Of a stretch of 64,000 bases of DNA, positions 27,917 through 38,716 are shown one piece after another; positions within the stretch are counted from its first letter, which is position 1; the number at the start of each line of letters is the position of its first letter. A model generated the notes under the pieces. The model was not told where the DNA came from, searched no databases, and worked only from the letters and a program-made list of their open reading frames with translations. The stretch comes from Akkermansiaceae bacterium. GTDB lineage: Bacteria > Verrucomicrobiota > Verrucomicrobiia > Verrucomicrobiales > Akkermansiaceae. The position numbers and the translations under genes were made by a program. The stretch is taken from contig JANXMQ010000029.1 in assembly GCA_025354565.1 (NCBI GenBank), positions 26,058 through 90,057 on the forward strand, written 5' to 3'.

Positions 27917-30094
27917 TCACTTTGCGGCGACACGGAACTTCGCGGAGGCGAAACCAGGGACCTCTGCGGTGAATTCCCAAGCACCTCCGGGTTCTGCGTT
28001 GGCAGGCTTCGGGGCGAGCTGGAGTGTGCCATTCAGGCTGCCTTTGATTTCACTAACACCTTCTGCTAGACCGAGAATGGCGCGCAGGATGGTGTCGGCG
28101 TCATTGTCTTTGAGGGCGATCTGAGGTGGCATCGGAACCTCGCCCCAGACCCCCTTGCCACCGGCCTTGACCTTGTTTTTCAAATAGTCGAGGGCCTCGG
28201 GATGGCCGCGATATTTGAGGGCGACATTGACGTATTTCGGGCCCACGGAATTTTGGTCCACCTGATGACAGGCGAGGCATAGATTGGCAGTAACGAGGGC
28301 GGTAGTGGTTGGGGAAAACTGCGGCCCACCCGCATCGTGCCCGGTCGCGGGAATGTAACGGGCGCGGACACTGACTTGGGCAGCGGTGGGTGCGGTGGCA
28401 CTCGTGAGAGTGAAAGCGACGTCTTGACCAAAAGCGAGGGCGTCGGGCTTGCCGACGAGATTGAGTTGCAGCTCGGGGGCGGCTTTTTCTTTGACCAGTG
28501 AGAGGCGAGCGACGGCGGGCGGGCTGTTCCCATCGGTGGCGACGGCCCGAATTTCGCTGCCTTCGTGTGCGGGAAGGGTGATGGTGGAGCCGGTGCCGAG
28601 CTGGCGTTCGGTGGCTCCGGTGGTGAGCCACCAGGTGACTGTTAGTTTGTCATTGTCGGGATCGGTGGCGGAGGTGACGGTGAAGGTGCGGTCCTTGCCC
28701 GCGACTGGGCCAATGGCGATGACGGGCGAGTGGTTTGTCGTTGGCGGCAGGACGCGGAGGAGTTTGCCGTCGTTGTTGAAATACCAATTCTTGCCGTAGC
28801 TGAGAATTAAGAGGCTGCCATCCGCCGCCATTTCCATGTCCATCGGATGAGTGAGTCCCTCATCGAAAACTTTGAGGCTTTGGAGTTTTTCGTCTTGGCC
28901 GAGTTTGACATTCCAGATTTTTCCACGGCTCCATTCGTAGATGAGCAGAGTGTGGTCATCCTCCTTTGGCAGCAGGTTGAATTTGCGGGCGGGGTCGTGA
29001 TAGAACACGGGACCGGCCATGGCGCAACGGCCGCCCTTGCCCATGATAGGGAATTCTGGGCTCTCGGCATAGGGATACCAAATGAAGGCGGGCACGGCAG
29101 GTGGCAGCACGCTGAGGCCGGTGTTGCGAATTCCCGGGTTACGCGGGGCCGCAGGGTCGGTCATGGGGCCGGGCTTGCCTGAGGCGAAGTCGTAGATGGG
29201 GTAGGGCTTGTTGTTCGCGACGAGGAAGGGCCAGCCGAAATTTCCAGCGGCTTGGGCTTGGTTGATCTCGTCATGGCCGGCGGGACCCCGCGCCGATTCC
29301 TTGCCTGCATCTGGACCGACTTCGCCCCAATAAACGATGCTGTTCTCTGGGTCGATGGATATGCGGAAGGGATTCCGGCAGCCCATAGCGTAAATTTCCG
29401 GGCGCGTCTTCGCGGTGCCTTTCGGGAAAAGGTTGCCAGTCGGGATGTCGTAGCCGGTCTCGTTGGGGCGGATGCGGAGGACTTTCCCACGCAGGTCATT
29501 GGTGTTGCCGGCGCTGCGTTCGGCATCCCACGGGGTTCGGTCCGGGCGGTTGTCGATAGGGGCGTAGCCGTCGCTCTCAAAGGGATTCGTGTTGTCGCCG
29601 ATGCTCAAGTAGAGCAACCCATCCGGGCCAAACTGGACCGAGCCGCCGTGATGGCAGACGAGGTCGGAGCGCTCCAAAGGCACCTCGATCAAGACGAGCT
29701 CGGTGGAGAGATCGAGCTTTCCATCGCGCAGGGTGAAGCGGGAAAGGCGGTCCTCCACTTTCTCCGGGTGGCTGTAGTAGAGGTAAACTCGTTGGTTTTT
29801 CGCGAAATCCGGGTCGAGCGCGATGCCTTGGAGTCCATCCTCGGCCGCATACGGACTCTTGGCATCGCTGGCACGTCGGGCGGAGACGACCATATTTGCG
29901 ACTTCAAACACGCCACCGGTTGACGGGCGGATGCGCAGGATGCGGCCCTCGCGCTCGACCACATACACATCGCCATCCGGGGCGGGTGCCATGGACATCG
30001 GATCGTGAAATCCATCGGCGATAGTCTCCTTCTGGAGCGGGGCGGCGCTGGCGGCGATGGTGCCAAGGAGGAGGAGAGTCAGGATTTTGCGCAT
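27917..30094 (-). CDS. Exported PQQ-type soluble sugar dehydrogenase with C-terminal cytochrome c
   Basis: A 725-residue exported protein. After the signal peptide (ending ASAAP) a GSDH-like six-bladed propeller runs to about residue 430 (EDGLQGIALDPDF, ELVLIE, CRNPFRISIDPE, GPAGHDEINQAQAAGNFGWP). A cadherin-like PKD segment (DPDNDKLTVTWWL) follows. The C-terminus has a class I cytochrome c (CLACHQVDQNSVGPKY, axial Met in VPMPP). It likely oxidises a sugar aldose and passes electrons through its own haem. Confidence 0.9.
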   Translation of the reverse strand: MRKILTLLLLGTIAASAAPLQKETIADGFHDPMSMAPAPDGDVYVVEREGRILRIRPSTGGVFEVANMVVSARRASDAKSPYAAEDGLQGIALDPDFAKNQRVYLYYSHPEKVEDRLSRFTLRDGKLDLSTELVLIEVPLERSDLVCHHGGSVQFGPDGLLYLSIGDNTNPFESDGYAPIDNRPDRTPWDAERSAGNTNDLRGKVLRIRPNETGYDIPTGNLFPKGTAKTRPEIYAMGCRNPFRISIDPENSIVYWGEVGPDAGKESARGPAGHDEINQAQAAGNFGWPFLVANNKPYPIYDFASGKPGPMTDPAAPRNPGIRNTGLSVLPPAVPAFIWYPYAESPEFPIMGKGGRCAMAGPVFYHDPARKFNLLPKEDDHTLLIYEWSRGKIWNVKLGQDEKLQSLKVFDEGLTHPMDMEMAADGSLLILSYGKNWYFNNDGKLLRVLPPTTNHSPVIAIGPVAGKDRTFTVTSATDPDNDKLTVTWWLTTGATERQLGTGSTITLPAHEGSEIRAVATDGNSPPAVARLSLVKEKAAPELQLNLVGKPDALAFGQDVAFTLTSATAPTAAQVSVRARYIPATGHDAGGPQFSPTTTALVTANLCLACHQVDQNSVGPKYVNVALKYRGHPEALDYLKNKVKAGGKGVWGEVPMPPQIALKDNDADTILRAILGLAEGVSEIKGSLNGTLQLAPKPANAEPGGAWEFTAEVPGFASAKFRVAAK

Positions 30095-30186
30095 GGCTGG
30101 GCTTTTACGAGAACTCGTCCCGGCGGTCTTTCAGGTAATGCAACATCGGCAGGGGCGAACAGACCCTAGGAACAGACCGGGGCGCC

Positions 30187-31800
30187 TTATTTCTGCGAGT
30201 GTTCGAGCGCGGCTGCGACGAACCCGGCGAAGAGCGGATGCGGGTGGTTCGGCTTGGATTGGAACTCGGGGTGAAACTGTGCGCCGAGGTAAAACGGGTG
30301 CTCGGGCAGTTCGATGATTTCCACGAGCCCGGCCTCTGCAGAAACGGAGGAGATTACTAAGCCGGCGTCCTGCAAGCGTTCCTGATAGTCCGAGTTGAAT
30401 TCATACCGGTGGCGGTGGCGCTCGTGGATGCGTTCGATATTGCCATAGAGATCGGCGGCCTTGGTGCCGGTGAAGAGGATGGACTCGCAGGAGCCGAGGC
30501 GCATGGTGGCTCCCATATCTTCGATGCCTTTCTGCTCTTCCTGCAAACAGATGACTGGATACTTGGCCCCTTTGTTAAACTCAGTGGAATTCGCGCCCTT
30601 CAGGCCACACACATTTCGGGCGTATTCGATGGTCGCGATTTGCATCCCAAGGCAGATGCCGAAGTAGGGAATCTTGTTCTCGCGGGCATATCTTGCTGCT
30701 TGAATTTTTCCTTCGATCCCGCGGTCGCCGAAGCCGCCGGGGACGAGGATGCCATCGACATCGCCAATGACTGACTTCGCGCCGTGGTCTTCGATGGCTT
30801 CCGCTTCCACACGGACAATATGCACTTTGGTATCATGATGGGCACCGGCATGAATCAGGGATTCGTAAATGGATTTATAGGCGTCCTGAAGTTCGATATA
30901 TTTACCCGCGACGGCGATGGTGACTTTATGTTTCGGATGAATCACGCGTTGGACAAATCTTTCCCAATCCTCAAGTGCGGGCGATGGCGTGTGGCCTAGG
31001 CCGAGCTTGTCCACCACGAGGCGGTCGATCTTGTCGCGCCGCAGATCGAGCGGGCATTCGTAAATCGTGTGCGCCACGTCGCGGAAGGCGACGACGTTCT
31101 TGCGTTCGACATTGCAGAACATCGCGATTTTTTTGCGGTTGTCCTCGTCCAGATCCGCCTCGGTGCGACAGATGATGATGTCCGGCTGGATGCCGAGCTC
31201 GCGGAGTTTCGCCACGGATTGTTGGGTGGGCTTGGTTTTCACCTCACCCGCGGCCTTGATATACGGCAGCAGGGTGACGTGGATGAAGCAGACATTTTCC
31301 TTGCCGACTTCTAACGCGAACTGGCGCAGCGCCTCGATGAACAGCAGGCCTTCCATGTCGCCGACGGTGCCGCCGATTTCGGTGATGAGGACGTCGGTTT
31401 CGGGATTATTCTCCGTGACCTGGTGCATCCGGAGTTTGATCTCATCGGTGACGTGGGGGATGAATTGGACGGTTTTCCCGAGAAACTCACCGCGTCGTTC
31501 CTTTTTGATGACGGTATCAAAAACCTGACCGGATGTTAGATTGTTCATCCGCGAGAGCACGCCAGAGGTGAAACGCTCGTAGTGGCCGAGATCGAGATCG
31601 GTCTCCGCGCCATCGTCGAGGACATAGACCTCGCCATGCTGATAGGGTGACATGGTACCCGGATCGACATTCAGATAGGGATCGAATTTCTGCATCAGCG
31701 TCGTCAGCCCGCGATGTTCTAGCAGCGTGCCGATGGAGGCTGCGGCGAGGCCCTTGCCGAGGGAGGAAACGACGCCGCCGGTGACGAATATGTATTTCAT
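30187..31800 (-). CDS. pyrG: CTP synthase
   Basis: A 537-residue enzyme aminating UTP to CTP with glutamine. The N-terminal synthetase begins with [17 protein letters not shown]. The C-terminal class I amidotransferase has the cysteine in FGICLGMQ and the His/Glu of HPEFQS. Length is standard. It lies downstream of kdsB, which uses CTP; a heptamer-repeat hairpin separates them. Confidence 0.98.
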   Translation of the reverse strand: MKYIFVTGGVVSSLGKGLAAASIGTLLEHRGLTTLMQKFDPYLNVDPGTMSPYQHGEVYVLDDGAETDLDLGHYERFTSGVLSRMNNLTSGQVFDTVIKKERRGEFLGKTVQFIPHVTDEIKLRMHQVTENNPETDVLITEIGGTVGDMEGLLFIEALRQFALEVGKENVCFIHVTLLPYIKAAGEVKTKPTQQSVAKLRELGIQPDIIICRTEADLDEDNRKKIAMFCNVERKNVVAFRDVAHTIYECPLDLRRDKIDRLVVDKLGLGHTPSPALEDWERFVQRVIHPKHKVTIAVAGKYIELQDAYKSIYESLIHAGAHHDTKVHIVRVEAEAIEDHGAKSVIGDVDGILVPGGFGDRGIEGKIQAARYARENKIPYFGICLGMQIATIEYARNVCGLKGANSTEFNKGAKYPVICLQEEQKGIEDMGATMRLGSCESILFTGTKAADLYGNIERIHERHRHRYEFNSDYQERLQDAGLVISSVSAEAGLVEIIELPEHPFYLGAQFHPEFQSKPNHPHPLFAGFVAAALEHSQK

Positions 31801-31811
31801 GATTTTGCTAA

Positions 31812-31901
31812 AAGTTATTGGTTAAGTGTTATTGGTTATGAATGGAAAAGGAGGGACGAAGTAAAATCTTCACCCATAACTTCTAACTCATAACCTTTAA
31901 C
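31812..31901. repeat. Hairpin made of GTTATTG-type repeats, overlapping the kdsB stop
   Basis: The left arm (31812-31845) has GTTATTGG, GTTAAGT, GTTATTGG and GTTATGAATGG units. The right arm (31871-31901) carries complementary units (CCATAACTT, CTAACTC, ATAACC). The kdsB stop codon (31883-31885) and its last four sense codons lie inside the right arm. Confidence 0.75.
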
Positions 31902-32641
31902 ATCCTTTCGATTTCGCGAGCTTGTTCGGGAGTATCGACTCCGGGCGAGGTGTCGGATGTTAGAAGAACTTTGATGGTGGCTCCGTTTTCGAGGGCGCGG
32001 AGTTGTTCGAGCGACTCGGCCATTTCCAATGGTGAGGGCGGCCAGGTGACGAAGCGTTCGAGGAAACTGCGCTGATAGGCATAGATGCCCTTGTGGCGGA
32101 GCACTGGCAGGCCGGCGACGGGATTGCGGAAAAACGGGAGGGGCGAGCGGGAGAAATACAGCGCCCGGCCATCGAGGGTGACGGCGACTTTTACCACGTT
32201 CGGATCTCGCACCGCTGGGTCGGATGGATCGAGCGGGTTGGCGGCGGTGGCCATGTCGAGCGTGGGATCTGCGATCATCGCGGCGGCGAGTTCGTCGATC
32301 AACGCGGGGTCGATTAGCGGTTCATCGCCCTGGATGTTGATGATGTGGGTGGCCTTGGAGACCGCTCTAACGGCCTCCGCGATACGGTCGGTGCCGGTGG
32401 GATGGTCCGGCGAGGTCATGGCGACCTTGCCACCGAAGGCCAACACGGCGTCTCGAATCCGCATGTCATCGGTCGCGACGATGGTTTCATCCAGCAGCGA
32501 GCATTGCCGACAGCGCTCCCAAACGTGCTGAATCAAGGGTTTTCCGGCGATGAGATGCAGCGGTTTGCCCGGAAAACGGGTGGAGCCCCAACGCGACGGA
32601 AGGACTCCGAGGATGTGGGTGGTGGGGGAGGAAAGGGACAC
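31883..32641 (-). CDS. kdsB: 3-deoxy-manno-octulosonate cytidylyltransferase
   Basis: A 252-residue CMP-Kdo synthetase activating Kdo for lipid A core assembly. The N-terminal nucleotidyltransferase motif LPSRWGSTRFPGKPL, then DHPTGTDRIAEAV and IINIQGDEPLI are clear. It implies a Gram-negative envelope with Kdo lipopolysaccharide. The C-terminus (MLKVMS) is encoded by the arm of the downstream repeat hairpin. Confidence 0.95.
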   Translation of the reverse strand: MSLSSPTTHILGVLPSRWGSTRFPGKPLHLIAGKPLIQHVWERCRQCSLLDETIVATDDMRIRDAVLAFGGKVAMTSPDHPTGTDRIAEAVRAVSKATHIINIQGDEPLIDPALIDELAAAMIADPTLDMATAANPLDPSDPAVRDPNVVKVAVTLDGRALYFSRSPLPFFRNPVAGLPVLRHKGIYAYQRSFLERFVTWPPSPLEMAESLEQLRALENGATIKVLLTSDTSPGVDTPEQAREIERMLKVMS

Positions 32642-32852
32642 GCTTGGTAGAGGTTGGGCAAACGTAAGGCGGGGACAAGCCTGCGGACAAGAGCGGTTTC
32701 GGAAAAATGCGCGAAACCCAAGCGGATACTGTCAGACATTGAGAAAATGGCGGCACCACCGCCGAAGCATGTCGGACACGCCGCTTTCCGCTGGCGGGGC
32801 GGCTGGAAATGAGCTAGGAGCAGGAGATGAATCAAAGCTCAAATCTTATACC

Positions 32853-34019
32853 ATGATCCCGAACCGCCTCACGAATTCAGTTAAAATCCAAGAGCTGGCA
32901 CATTTTCCCTGGTCTCTTCTGGCGCGGCTGATGCTTCTCTTCACCGTACCGGTCGTCGCTCAGACTCAGGTAGCCACGACCGTTTCCTCATGGTCTTCAG
33001 TCAGCTCGATCCTGCCGAGCGGGCAGGACGGCTATTTCGAGGATATGGCAATCACCCCGAACGGCACGGTCTGGGCCACGGGCTACCGGGTGGCTTATCT
33101 GCCTGGCGCGGTGGAGTTCCGAACGAACGTGATGCGCTTCAATGGCACTCTGTTCGAGCCGGTGGCGGCACCTGACATCGAGGCTGCCCCCGCCGTAAAT
33201 TTCCTTCAGGGCATCACCGCAGTTTCGGACACGTCAATTTACACCGTTGGTTGGTCGGCCACTCCTGGTACTCGCATCAACCGCACGCGGATTCTGCACT
33301 ACGATGGGACGCAGTGGACGGCGATGATTTCGGCCAATGCCAGCACCGGCAGCAACGTGCTGTATGACGTGACGCACTTTGGCGAAAGGCTGTGGGCAGT
33401 GGGGGCAGTTGTTCTAACTGGCGACTTTTATGAGAGCCCGCTTATCGAGATTTACAATGGTTCTAATTGGATCGTTACGCTGCCCGGTCGTCCGGCACCG
33501 GGGACCGGCCACATGGAACTCACGGGTGTCTATGCGGTCAACGCCAGCACCGTTTATGCCGTAGGAAATTGCGATCAGGGAGGCTTCGTGCTCAAGGGGG
33601 TGAGGGGCGTCTGGTCGGTCCTGATGGCACCAGGTACGCTTCCGACTGGTGGCCATTTAACTCGTGTCGCAGGGCTAGGAAAACGGGTGCTCGCCCTCGG
33701 CTACACCAACAGTGGCGGACTCGCGATCCGGCTCGATGTTTCACCGCCACAGATCATCGCTAACACAAGCGATGGCGCAAGCTGGGCTGACGCAACGACT
33801 GCGGTGAAATCTACGTTTATGACGGTCGGCAGCGGGCTGGTCCCCGGCACCTCGTTCGCCAGTCCAGCCATCGGACATCGCGACGCGACTGGTTTCAAGC
33901 CCGAGACGATTGGGCCAACATTCGGCTATTTCAATGCCGCCGCCACCGCGCCCGACGGGACGCTCTGGGCAGTCGGCGCGACGAGTGGCAAGCCGCTCGC
34001 CATGCGCCGCGCACCCTGA
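32853..34019 (+). CDS. Exported repeat protein, probable beta-propeller
   Basis: A 388-residue protein with a long signal-like N-terminus (hydrophobic SLLARLMLLFTVPVVAQ). Repeated short motifs (TVWATGYRV, SIYTVGWS, RLWAVGAV, TVYAVGNC, RVLALGYT, TLWAVGAT) at 50-60-residue spacing suggest a beta-propeller. Function unknown. The ATG at 32853 is chosen because the hydrophobic stretch follows. Confidence 0.65.
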   Translation: MIPNRLTNSVKIQELAHFPWSLLARLMLLFTVPVVAQTQVATTVSSWSSVSSILPSGQDGYFEDMAITPNGTVWATGYRVAYLPGAVEFRTNVMRFNGTLFEPVAAPDIEAAPAVNFLQGITAVSDTSIYTVGWSATPGTRINRTRILHYDGTQWTAMISANASTGSNVLYDVTHFGERLWAVGAVVLTGDFYESPLIEIYNGSNWIVTLPGRPAPGTGHMELTGVYAVNASTVYAVGNCDQGGFVLKGVRGVWSVLMAPGTLPTGGHLTRVAGLGKRVLALGYTNSGGLAIRLDVSPPQIIANTSDGASWADATTAVKSTFMTVGSGLVPGTSFASPAIGHRDATGFKPETIGPTFGYFNAAATAPDGTLWAVGATSGKPLAMRRAP

Positions 34020-34099
34020 TCGGTCGCATGGGTTTGATACACCATGTCGCAGTGGTTCTAACTTGGGCTCGCATCGGAAATCCCCGGGCGGTGCTTTTT

Positions 34100-34573
34100 C
34101 TAACTGCGAGACGCCTCGAAGCCGACGTCTTCTATCAGTCCAACGCTTGCGATCGCGAGATTCGCCAGTTCGTCGCAGCGTTCGTTTTCCGTGTGGCCGG
34201 CATGGCCTTTCACCCAGCGCCAGTCGATTTTGTGATCTGCGATCACCGCCAACAGCCGCAGCCAGAGGTCTTGGTTTTTCACCGGTTGCTTGGCCGCTGT
34301 TTTCCAGCCGCGTTTTTTCCAACCGGTGATCCAGTGCTTGGCAATCGCGTCGATCAGGTATTTGGAATCCGAGTGAAGTTCGACATCGCATGGCTCTTTG
34401 AGAGTCTCCAGTGCCGCGATGGCGGCCCGCAGTTCCATCCGGTTGTTAGTCGTCAGTCGATAGCCTGCGGACAATTCCTTGCGGTGTTTGCCACACACCA
34501 TCACCACGCCGAACCCGCCCGGTCCAGGGTTTCCCTTGCAGCCGCCGTCGGTGTGGATGATCACGCGCTTCAT
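34100..34573 (-). CDS. rnhA: Ribonuclease HI
   Basis: A 157-residue RNase H that removes RNA from RNA-DNA hybrids. The catalytic carboxylates lie in [29 protein letters not shown] and the C-terminal [28 protein letters not shown] is the handle region. The ATG at 34573 starts directly at [10 protein letters not shown]. Confidence 0.96.
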   Translation of the reverse strand: MKRVIIHTDGGCKGNPGPGGFGVVMVCGKHRKELSAGYRLTTNNRMELRAAIAALETLKEPCDVELHSDSKYLIDAIAKHWITGWKKRGWKTAAKQPVKNQDLWLRLLAVIADHKIDWRWVKGHAGHTENERCDELANLAIASVGLIEDVGFEASRS

Positions 34574-34684
34574 CGGCTGCGAGGCTGGCAATGTGTTCAG
34601 GGCATGACAAGCGAAACGGGGCGGGAATTTTTTACGCCGGGTGCGTAGGGTTGCGGGTTTGGGCGGGATGTGTAGAATGCGGGC

Positions 34685-35467
34685 GTGGCGGATTTTTCCT
34701 TAACATTTTTGGGGTCGGGGACATCGGTGGGGGTGCCGGTGATCGGGTGCGATTGTGCGGTGTGCCGCTCGGCGGATGTGCGGGACAAGCGGACGCGCGC
34801 CTCGGTAGTGGTGCAGGGTGGGGGACGAACGCTGTTAGTGGACACGGGGCCGGATCTGCGGACGCAGGCGCTGCGGGAAAATCTGCGGGAGATCGACGCG
34901 GTGATTTATACGCACGGGCATCTGGATCATGTGGCGGGCTTCGATGAGTTGCGGGCTTTTTGCTGGCGGCGTAAGGAGAAACTACCCTTGCACGCGACGG
35001 CGGGCTGCATGGGGATTTTGCGGGGTATGTATGGCTGGGCCTTCGACGAAGAGCCGCGGAAGGAAGGCTATGTCTGGCCTGAGGCGCGCTTGATCGAGGG
35101 GCCGTTCGCTTATGAAGAGTTGGTGGTGACGCCGCTGCCGGTAGAGCATGGGAATGTGGAAACCGTGGGATTTTTATTTCAATGCGGCAGTGGGAAGCGA
35201 CTGGCTTATCTGCCGGATGTGAAGCGGATTCCCGAGCCGACAATGGCGCTGATAGAAAACGTGGACGTGCTGGTGGTGGATGCGCTACGGACGGTGCCGC
35301 ATTGGACGCATTTTTCGCTGGAGGAGGCGCTGGCGGCGGCGGCGGCGATGGGGGCTGGGGAGACGTGGTTGACGCATCTGACTCACGAATACGAGCATGC
35401 GGCGTGGGAGGAAAAACTCCCGCCGGGTGTGCGGATGGCGTGGGATGGGTTGCGGATTTCGCTTTAA
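34685..35467 (+). CDS. MBL-fold hydrolase, PhnP-like
   Basis: A 260-residue metallo-beta-lactamase-fold protein of the PhnP/lipoyltransferase-associated type. It starts [22 protein letters not shown] with the extra cysteines of this group, then [13 protein letters not shown] and further His/Asp ligands. It uses a GTG start at 34685. A cyclic phosphodiesterase activity is plausible; substrate unknown. Confidence 0.85.
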   Translation: MADFSLTFLGSGTSVGVPVIGCDCAVCRSADVRDKRTRASVVVQGGGRTLLVDTGPDLRTQALRENLREIDAVIYTHGHLDHVAGFDELRAFCWRRKEKLPLHATAGCMGILRGMYGWAFDEEPRKEGYVWPEARLIEGPFAYEELVVTPLPVEHGNVETVGFLFQCGSGKRLAYLPDVKRIPEPTMALIENVDVLVVDALRTVPHWTHFSLEEALAAAAAMGAGETWLTHLTHEYEHAAWEEKLPPGVRMAWDGLRISL

Positions 35468-35504
35468 AACCATGCTGAGTCTTGCATGGGACGGGGATAC
35501 GGGC

Positions 35505-37112
35505 ATGATCGCGGGCATGAGAATGTGGGTCGTGGGTTTGCTGCTGCTGGAGGGGATACTGTCGGTGGTGTGGGGCGAGATCCTGCCAGGGGCGGTGGCG
35601 GTGCTTTTCAACGCGGCGGTTCCTGAATCCCGGAAGCTGGCCGAGGAATACCGGGCGGCACGGGAGATCCCGGTGGAAAATATGATTGGCTTGGACATGC
35701 CGGTGACGGCGGACATCTCGCGCGAGGATTATGAAAAATGGATTCTAACACCGCTGCGCCACGAGTTCGAGTCGCGGGCGTGGTGGAAGCGGCAGACCGA
35801 AACCGGCGGCGTACTGGTGCCAGTCATGAACCGCATTCAGGTGCTGGTGACGATGCGCGGGGTGCCGCTGCGGATCATGCCAAAGCCGAAACCGCCGGAA
35901 AAAGCGGCGGCACCGGGAGCTGCGCCGCCCGCGCCGGTGGCGAATCCCATCGCCGTGCGGGATGAGGCCGCAGTGGACTCGGAACTGGCGTTGTTCGGCG
36001 TGGAGGGTCTGCCGATGGAAGGTGTGTTGCAGAATAAATTTTACAAGTCAGAGCGGACGTTTTCCGAGGCGCGACTGCCTTACATGGTCCTGACCGCACG
36101 GATCGACGCCCCGACTATGGCGACCTGCGAGCGGATGATCCGGGACACGTTGGAGGTGGAGAAAACCGGGTTGTGGGGGCGGGCCTATGTGGACATCGCT
36201 AACAAATTTCCGCAAGGCGACGAGTGGCTGGAAACCGTGGTGAAGGCGGACCTCGCGAGCAGTATCCCGACGGTGGTGGACCGCTTCAACGACACCCTGC
36301 CGAAGAACTATCCAATGACTGAGGCGGCACTCTATTACGGCTGGTATGACTATCAGGTGAGCGGGCCGTTTTTGAACAGCCGCTTTCAATTTCGCAAAGG
36401 CGCGGTGGCGATGCACTTGCATTCGTTCAGCGCGGAGCAATTGACGGACAGCACAAAGAACTGGAGTGCCCCGCTGTTAGAACGCGGGGCAGCGGTGACG
36501 ATTGGCAATGTCTATGAGCCGTATTTGCACCTCACGCATGATTTCGGCATCCTCCAGCAACGCCTGCTCGATGGCTTTACTTGGGTCGAGGCTTGTTGGA
36601 TGGCGATGCCGGTGGCGTCGTGGCAGGCGGTGGTGTTAGGCGATCCGCTCTATCGCCCCTATCAGCATTTGGACGGCGGCGGGGTGAAGCAGGAGGGGGA
36701 TTTGGAATTCCGCGCGCTGCGGGCTGCGGCGGCGGAGTGGAAGAACAACCCCTTGGAGCGCGAGAAGCAGTTGGAAAAAGCGGCGGAGCGGATGAAGAGC
36801 GGGACGCTGGCGGAGGCGGCGGGGCTGGATTTGATAGAGAGGAAAGACCCGGAGGGTGCGGCGCGGTGTTTCCGCCGGGCGAAGTGGTTTTTCGTAAAAA
36901 TGGAGGACAAACTGCGGCAGGATCTGGAGTTGGTGGCGCTGGACCGGGCGGCGAACCGCAAGGATGTCGCGGTGCGTGGCTTGCGGGACGCGCAAACGGC
37001 CTACGGCGATTTGCCTGAGGCGGAGTCGTTGAAGGGCTGGCTGGATATTCTAGACCCGCCGCCGCCACCACCGGCGGATCCGACGAAGCCACCGGTCATC
37101 AAGAAACCCTGA
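35505..37112 (+). CDS. TIGR03790 family exported protein
   Basis: A 535-residue exported protein. The sequence ILPGAVAVLFNAAVPESRKLAEEY and AVVLGDPLYRPYQHL match the TIGR03790 family, often found in genomes with PEP-CTERM sorting; function unknown. A Pro-rich insert (about residues 125-140) and a Pro-rich C-terminus (PPPPPPADPTKPP) are present. The ATG at 35505 or 35517 both give a signal peptide (MRMWVVGLLLLEG). Starts 38 bp after the MBL gene. Confidence 0.82.
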   Translation: MIAGMRMWVVGLLLLEGILSVVWGEILPGAVAVLFNAAVPESRKLAEEYRAAREIPVENMIGLDMPVTADISREDYEKWILTPLRHEFESRAWWKRQTETGGVLVPVMNRIQVLVTMRGVPLRIMPKPKPPEKAAAPGAAPPAPVANPIAVRDEAAVDSELALFGVEGLPMEGVLQNKFYKSERTFSEARLPYMVLTARIDAPTMATCERMIRDTLEVEKTGLWGRAYVDIANKFPQGDEWLETVVKADLASSIPTVVDRFNDTLPKNYPMTEAALYYGWYDYQVSGPFLNSRFQFRKGAVAMHLHSFSAEQLTDSTKNWSAPLLERGAAVTIGNVYEPYLHLTHDFGILQQRLLDGFTWVEACWMAMPVASWQAVVLGDPLYRPYQHLDGGGVKQEGDLEFRALRAAAAEWKNNPLEREKQLEKAAERMKSGTLAEAAGLDLIERKDPEGAARCFRRAKWFFVKMEDKLRQDLELVALDRAANRKDVAVRGLRDAQTAYGDLPEAESLKGWLDILDPPPPPPADPTKPPVIKKP

Positions 37113-37130
37113 GCAACCCTGGCTGAGATC

Positions 37131-38504
37131 ATGACTTACGCTTATTTGCTAGAATCGGTTTGGCATCCCCCGCTGGCGTTCGCGGAGACCGTAGCGGGCG
37201 GGCTACCGCCGGAGTTGGAATTGCAGGCCCTATGGTTCGCAGGGACGCTTGGCAGAGTGTTCCGAACGACGACCGGAAAGGCTGTTAGGATTATACAGTT
37301 CGGCGAGTGGAACCGGGGTGCGGGGCCGGATTTTATTCAAGCGGCGGTGGAAATCGACGGCGAACTCCGGACCGGGCCGCTGGAACTGGACCCTCAGGCG
37401 GGGGATTGGGAGGCGCACGGCCATGCCGAGAATCCGGCGTTCCGGGATGTGGTGCTGCACGTGGTTTTCAAGGCGGATGCGCGGCGGCCATTTACCCGGA
37501 CCTGCGATCATGGCGAAGTTCCGCAGGTGGTGATTACGGAAATGCAGCTATCGGACGCGATGAACCGCCCGCAGCGCGAGGTGGCCATCGCACATCCGGG
37601 GCGTTGTGTGTTTCCGCTGAAAAATCTGCCGTTGGGGGCGATCGAACGCTTGTTAGACGAGGCTGCGGTTTTCCGCGCGAACGGGAAGGCGTCGCGCTGG
37701 CTGCGGACGGCGGACGCGCACGGTTGGGATGCAGCCTTGTTCCAAGCCACGGCGGAGACGCTGGGCTACCGGGGCAACGCGCTGGCAATGCGGCTGTTAG
37801 CCCAACGCGCGCCACTAGCCCTACTCAAGGCGGACGACGCGGCAGCAGAGGCGGTTTTGTTCGGGACTGCGGGTTTCCTCTCCTCCGATCTGCACGAACA
37901 GGCCCCGCCGGATACCCGCGACTATTTGCGCGGACTGTGGGATACGTGGTGGAAAAACCGGGCATGCTACGAGGCCACGCCGGACCGTGCGATCCCATGG
38001 CAGACCCACGCCCAACGCCCGGCCAATCATCCGCACCGCCGGGTGGGCGCACTCTCGGCGCTGATGAAAGTGTGGCCACAATACCGGCGGCTGGCCCTGG
38101 TCCGACCCTTTGCCGCAAAGCCGGTAATCGATTTTTTACAAACGCTGGAGCATGAGTTCTGGACGCATCGGCATACCCTCACCTCGGCGCTTGCGAAGCA
38201 GCGGGTGGCCTTGTTTGGCCGGGACCGGGCACTGGAATTGATCGCAAACCATCTGGCCCCGCTGGCGATGCACGAGGATGGCATGAGCTATCAAAGTTAT
38301 GCCAAATTACGGAACTCCGCCGCCAACGACAAAGTGAAACGTTGCTCGCTGCGGCTCTTCGGCTCGTCAAAAGCCGCAGCCCCGTGGCTGCGGCGAGTGT
38401 GTCACCACCAGGCACTGCTCCAGGTCTATCAGGATTTTTGCCTCGAAGATTTCTCAGACTGCAAGGACTGCCCGTTTCCAGAACAACTCGCGCAATGGCG
38501 GTGA
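37131..38504 (+). CDS. DUF2851 family protein
   Basis: A 457-residue protein matching DUF2851: the N-terminal ESVWHPPLAFAETV, FGEWNRGAGPDFIQAAVEIDG, GPLELDPQAGDWEAHGH and DVVLHVVF are conserved. Function unknown. The C-terminus overlaps thiS by 10 bp, so translation is probably coupled. The conserved C-terminal cysteines (CLEDFSDCKDCPFP) suggest metal binding. Confidence 0.87.
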   Translation: MTYAYLLESVWHPPLAFAETVAGGLPPELELQALWFAGTLGRVFRTTTGKAVRIIQFGEWNRGAGPDFIQAAVEIDGELRTGPLELDPQAGDWEAHGHAENPAFRDVVLHVVFKADARRPFTRTCDHGEVPQVVITEMQLSDAMNRPQREVAIAHPGRCVFPLKNLPLGAIERLLDEAAVFRANGKASRWLRTADAHGWDAALFQATAETLGYRGNALAMRLLAQRAPLALLKADDAAAEAVLFGTAGFLSSDLHEQAPPDTRDYLRGLWDTWWKNRACYEATPDRAIPWQTHAQRPANHPHRRVGALSALMKVWPQYRRLALVRPFAAKPVIDFLQTLEHEFWTHRHTLTSALAKQRVALFGRDRALELIANHLAPLAMHEDGMSYQSYAKLRNSAANDKVKRCSLRLFGSSKAAAPWLRRVCHHQALLQVYQDFCLEDFSDCKDCPFPEQLAQWR

Positions 38505-38716
38505 AAAATCCACACATAATCATCCAACTCAATGGCCAGCCGCACGGAATCGGGAGCGAAATCTCGCTGCTCGAATTATTGGAAAGCCTCGGCTTCGGCG
38601 GCAAGCCGGTGGTGGTGGAACTGAACGAGGAAGCGGTTTTTCCCCGTGACTACGCGATCGCCCGTATCGGTGCTGGCGCACGGGTGGAAATCGTCACGCT
38701 GGCGGCAGGTGGCTAG
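38495..38716 (+). CDS. thiS: Sulfur carrier protein ThiS
   Basis: A 73-residue ubiquitin-like sulfur carrier for thiazole synthesis. It ends in the essential Gly-Gly (VTLAAGG) and has LNGQPHGI and LLELLESLGF. No thiG lies nearby and no TPP riboswitch was seen. The start overlaps the DUF2851 stop by 10 bp. Confidence 0.88.
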   Translation: MAVKNPHIIIQLNGQPHGIGSEISLLELLESLGFGGKPVVVELNEEAVFPRDYAIARIGAGARVEIVTLAAGG

